This document shows positions 60,105 to 64,000 of a stretch of DNA of 64,000 nucleotides, in pieces; the stretch's first letter is position 1, and the number at the start of each line of letters is the position of its first letter. Position numbers and translations under genes: made by a program. The notes below the pieces were generated by a model. The model had not been told where the DNA came from. It worked only from the letters and a program-made list of their open reading frames with translations, and made no database searches. Origin of the DNA: Delphinus delphis (Eukaryota; Chordata; Mammalia; Artiodactyla; Delphinidae); the NCBI RefSeq assembly GCF_949987515.2, contig NC_082684.1:44048006-44112005 (forward strand), written 5' to 3'.

Positions 60105-60200
60105 ATGTATTCATTCAGTAAACATTTAGCTTACCTTACCTTACCTACCCTAGGCCAGAAATCCTTCCAGGTACTGGAGTTAAAGATGGTTTGAGTTAAA
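60105..60200 (+). mobile_element. L2-like fragment
   Basis: Diverged match around ATTCATTCAGTAAACATTTA and CCTTCCAGGTACTGGAG; includes a short TTACC repeat. Confidence 0.45.
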
Positions 60201-60234
60201 AATCTAGTTGGGGGAATCAAAGAAAAAAAAAAGA

Positions 60235-61105
60235 ACTCTTTCTTCTCTCAACATTCTACCACTACTCTCAGTATTACTTCATTTCTGATACCAGATGTGT
60301 GGGGATTTTCTTCCACAACAATTCAGTTCAGTCTTCCAATAGACACTGACTGGGTGTCCTACAATTCACTCTAATTCTGATACTGTTTACCTGGAGTTAG
60401 CATCAGATCCCACAAGTTAAGGGCTCAGTCCCACAAAAATGCCCCCAGTTCAGATACCAATTGCAGTCCAGGTTGTCACCTGTGTTTCTGACTGACAGCT
60501 ATAAATTGGAGGGTCTCATGACCCCCTCTTAGAGATTCAGTAATTTGCTAGAACGGCTCACAGAACTCAGGAAAACAGTTTGCTAACTAGATTACTGGTT
60601 TATTATAAAAAGCTAAAACGCAGGAACAACCAGATGGAAGAGGTACATAAGACAAGATATGGGGAAGGAGTGCAGCACTTCCCTTCTCTTGGGTGCTGCC
60701 ACCCTTCCAGCACCTTGATGTGTTCAGCAACCTGGAAGCTCTCTGAACCCCACACTTTAGGGATTTTTATGGAGGTCTCATCATGTAGGGATAATCATTA
60801 ACTCAATCTCTAGCCCTTCTCCCCTTCCCAGAGTATAAGGGGTGAGGCTGAAAGTTCCAGGCTTCTAATCATGCTTATCTTTCTGGTGACCAGTCCCCAT
60901 ACAGGAGCCCACCAAGAGTTGCTTTGGTAGGACAAAAGATGCTCCTATTACCCAGGAGATTCCAAGGGATTTAGGAGTTCTGTGTAAACCACTCCTATCA
61001 CCTTTGTCACTCCGGAAATTACAAGAGTTTTAGGAGGTCTGTGTGAGGAGCCAGGGTTGAAGACCACTGGAACAAAAGATGCTCCTAGTACGCTTATCAC
61101 TTAGT
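60235..61105. mobile_element. LTR-like remnant of an ancient ERV-class repeat
   Basis: Recognisable motifs include GCTCACAGAACTCAGGAAAA, GGTTTATTATAAAAAG, GGAAGCTCTCTGAACCCCA and TTCTGGTGACCAGTCCCC. A near-duplicate ending pair (GGAGTTCTGTGTAAACC, GGAGGTCTGTGTGAGGAG) is present. No internal viral genes were seen. Family and strand uncertain. Confidence 0.55.
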
Positions 61106-62153
61106 CCCTTAGTTGTCTTGTGTGTGCTTTCTTTCTACCTTTCCATGGGTAGGATGAATCCCATTTTGCTAGTCTGAAACGAAACGAAACGTTTGTAGTG
61201 CTTTTCAAAAGAATCAATGTTCAATAAATGTAATTCATTTAAATCCACCATGAAACACATAGTCTCATGAAAATCAAATCAAATGTGGTTAAAAGGAGAG
61301 CGAAATGTGATAAAATTCATTTAGTTCCAGTGCCAGAATTGCATAAAGTTCATATTTGGTTTCTGGTAGAATCTTGGATTTATAACACCATAGAATGCCT
61401 ATTTTTTTATTTCTGGAGTGGAGGGTGGTGGTCCTGCCTTTTTGGTTTTGGATCTATGAAGCAAGTTTTGATTTTCAAGATCCTGTGCAGGGGATTTGGC
61501 CATGGCCCCGATAACAAGTGGTTTGATTTATTGTGCATCTATGGTGTGTTCAACATTGTTCTATTGACCACAACTGGAAAGCAAGAGAAGTGTATGACAA
61601 ATCCTGACTTTGCTTTCAATTTAATTGTGGAGAAGAGAAAAACTTACAAATGTTACTATAAAACAATAAATGACAAAATGGCAGTAATATATTGTTTTGT
61701 GTTGGCATTTGAATTTTTAAGCCTCATAGGGGTTAAGAGTAAAGAAATCAGTGGAGATCATCTAGGGAAAGAACCCTTTCCCCATAAGTATCCTTGTAGG
61801 TTGAGTTACCTGGTCACAGGTAAGGAAGCAGAAGTAGCATGGGTTTGAAAAGAAGACTAGAGGAGGCTGCTGGTAGTGTACCTGTTCATTTTGGGGTGCA
61901 AAGAAATTTGGTTAGGTAGTGTAATATAAGAACTTCAAGGGCAGACTTAAGAGTGTAAACGTCATAGTTTAGGAATTGCATAGGGAAGTTTCTGACTAAA
62001 AGGGAATATAGTGTTTTAAAGATTAGTTTGGCAGTGGTCTGCACAATGAATTTAAGAAAAGCACCTTATATAGGAAGTACTTGAACCCACCTGTTAGTTG
62101 GTTTAATAGGACACAGAAATACTTCTCTCTGAAATCCTCTGAGCCTTATTTTT

Positions 62154-62352
62154 ATTTTTATGCGGTACGCAGGCCTCTCACTGTTGTGGCCTCTCCCGTT
62201 GCGGAGAACAGGCTCCTGACGCGCAGGCTCAGCGGCTATGGCTCACGGACCCAGCCGCTCTGCGGCATGTGGGATCCTCCCGGACCGGGGCACGAACCCA
62301 TGTCCCCTGCATCAGCAGGCGGACTGTCAACCACTGCGCCACCAGGGAAGCC
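62154..62352 (-). mobile_element. CHR-type SINE, short form
   Basis: Minus orientation with a short degenerate T-rich tail. Duplication CTGAGCCTTATTTTT at 62139-62153 and 62353-62367. In EXOC5 intron 1. Confidence 0.92.
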
Positions 62353-63179
62353 CTGAGCCTTATTTTTTAATCCAAGCAAGCGAAAATATTATATGTTCTT
62401 TGAGTTTGTGGGTGGCTGTAACATATTTTATTGGATCTATTTTTGGGAAAGCTACTATAAGAAAATATAAACAGTTGGATTTTCTCAAGGAAACAATGTT
62501 AAATTAGGGATTTATGTTCCTGTCCAAGGGCTTGAGGTCTTACTTTTTAATAGAAATGACCACAAACTCCAAGTTTTTATTACAATTGGTAGTATTTGTA
62601 AAGAATAGGAAATCAGCTTAATAGATCAACACAGTAATCAATTATGTAAAGTTGAATTTAATATGATAGTATCTTTGTAGTACACACTTAGATTTTTGTT
62701 TTTGTTTTGGCTGTTTGCTTTTAATTACTACAGAAAAATAGAGATTAAGATATACCTTTGTCAGGTTCACGAAATTCTAAAAGATTTTTGGGGTAATAGT
62801 TTACAGGTATCTTTGAGAATCCTCTTAGGAGGACTTGGTCATTTGGAGGTCTTGGAGAATTTGTTAATTTGACTATCTTTTTCTCATTGTAAATGCCTTT
62901 GCAGCAATGCTAAGTATTGGAAAGTAAATTATTGGGATTTATTTGGCTTTATAAGCAGCAAAGGTTTTGTTTTGTTTTTTGCTTTTTTGGAACTTCCATT
63001 CCATTGGAATCAGTAGTTGATTTATCTTAAACCCTTGTTGATAATTTGATCGCTTCTGCAGATGAAACCTGAACTTTGCTTCCAGGATGCTGTTGTCTCC
63101 TAAGTTTTCCTCCTGCTTTACTGGTCCCCCTTACTTTGTCTTTTGTTGGATCCCTTTCCTCCTCCTATCTCCACATGTT

Positions 63180-63620
63180 GGCATGCCCTTCTTCTTCCTA
63201 GATGATCTCATCCTGTTCTGAGGTTTTAAGTAACTCTAAGATTATGTCTAATGCCAGTTTCTTCCCTGTAATACAAACTTATTTTTCTGACTCTGTCTTC
63301 TGCATATTCACTTGTATATCTAATTGGCATCTTCAACATATCATATGCAGAATAGAACTCTTACATCCCTACTCCCTTTTCCATCTCTTTCCCCAGTCTC
63401 ACTAAATGGCACCATTTACCATTCATACAGTTGTTCAGGCTGCAGACGTCTATGAGTAATCATGATTCCTTTTTAAAATTTCTCCCACATCCAATTCATC
63501 AGCACTTTGTATGAGTACAGTCTTCAAAATGTCGTGAACCGGGCCACATCACAGTACCCCCTCTACTGCCACTTTCATCTGAGTCATTAGCATCTCTTGA
63601 CTAGACTAGTACAGTGTTGC
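63180..63620 (+). mobile_element. L2 internal fragment
   Basis: Contains AATGGCACCATTTACCATTC, TTCAGGCTGCAGACG and CTCCCACATCCAATTCATCA, the usual order in L2. In EXOC5 intron 1. Confidence 0.65.
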
Positions 63621-63910
63621 AGGTTTTCCCAGAGAAGCAGACTTTGAGACAGAGTTTAGTGTGCAGAATATTTATTAGAAAGTACGCTTGGGGTAAACAC
63701 ATGTGAAGGGACAGGGTAAAGAAGCAAGATTGGGCCTTAGGAGAAGTAGCAGTACAATGCTGGCCCAGTGATAATGGTGATGATCCCTGTGGGAAGATCT
63801 GGAACTAAAATTACGTATCAGAGTTGTCCTGCTTTTTACCAAAGTGGTCAGGCCTTTATATCCCCATCTTATTTAGTCATTGGATATAGACCACATTGAG
63901 AAAAATATGA
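63620..63910. mobile_element. Possible old LTR or LINE fragment
   Basis: Contains CCAGAGAAGCAGACTTTGAG and AATATTTATTAGAAAGTACG, similar to a known kind of old interspersed repeat. Family not determined. Confidence 0.35.
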
Positions 63911-64000
63911 CATTGAGTGAAGTGGCTCTCTGCAGCTGAGTGGATCCCTGAAAATACTGCCAGGTGAAGGTTCTGTGCTGACAGCACTGCTAGCAGTTAG

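Larger units (their letters stand above)
55926..64000 (+). other. EXOC5: EXOC5 intron 1 (5' part)
   Basis: From the GT donor after exon 1 to the window end. It holds G-rich tracts, an L1 3' end, two CHR SINEs, L2 fragments, an LTR-like remnant and a 193-codon open frame that I do not consider a supported gene. No further EXOC5 exon was recognised. Confidence 0.8.

Noticed and set aside
61176..61191. GAAACGAAACGAAACG, resembling an interferon-response element
   Set aside because: The spacing between GAAA cores is one base, not the two of a standard ISRE, and there is no promoter context.
62700..64000. Search for EXOC5 exon 2
   Set aside because: No sequence encoding EPFVADEY after an AG acceptor was found; exon 2 must lie further right.
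1..64000. CRISPR arrays, bacterial operons, insertion sequences or origins
   Set aside because: The window is mammalian nuclear DNA; no regularly spaced repeats or prokaryotic gene structure occur.

Overview
The window is nuclear DNA from a mammal, almost certainly a cetacean. The main evidence is eleven well-preserved copies of the tRNA-derived CHR-type SINE that opens with a GGCTTCCCTGGTGGCGCAG-like sequence, most with clear target-site duplications. No ruminant BovB or BOV-tA elements were recognised. Ancient mammalian repeats (MIR, L2, MLT1-like, Tigger/MER2-like, hAT-Charlie-like), L1 3' ends and one mariner element fill much of the rest.

Two protein-coding genes are supported, head to head at the right end. 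AP5M1 (mu subunit of adaptor complex AP-5, also called MUDENG) lies on the minus strand. All eight coding exons can be placed between 55218 (ATG) and 35982 (stop), with consensus splice sites and matching phases. They sum to 1473 nt, or 490 codons plus stop. EXOC5 (exocyst subunit Sec10) is on the plus strand. Only its first coding exon (55899-55925, nine codons) is here, followed by a GT donor; the rest of the window is its intron 1. The start codons are 681 bases apart, across a CpG-rich block that looks like a shared bidirectional promoter. The arrangement matches the human 14q22 neighbourhood as I remember it.

Layout: 1-27.6 kb is intergenic, with scattered SINE, L2, MIR and LTR-like remnants and a 5'-truncated L1 carrying a nested SINE and a probable 3' transduction. 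27.7-35.98 kb has strikingly few recognisable repeats and lies directly downstream of the AP5M1 stop; it may hold a long 3' UTR. 35.98-55.22 kb is AP5M1; its introns carry SINEs, MIR/L2 fragments, an MLT1-like LTR, a Tigger/MER2-like element and a mariner nested in an older L1-like repeat. 55.2-56.3 kb is the promoter and CpG island. 56.3-64 kb is EXOC5 intron 1, with an L1 tail, two SINEs, an LTR-like remnant and L2.

The two genes act in separate trafficking steps (late endosome sorting and exocytic vesicle tethering); the sequence shows only that they share a promoter region. I found no undescribed gene system. The most useful secondary observations are two poly(A)-only insertions with flanking direct repeats, a SINE with no A tail but a good target-site duplication, a probable L1 3' transduction, minimal upstream ORFs in both gene leaders, an inverted SINE pair in AP5M1 intron 2, and a GU-rich tract before AP5M1 exon 2. 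Repeat family names are from memory and were not checked against a library.
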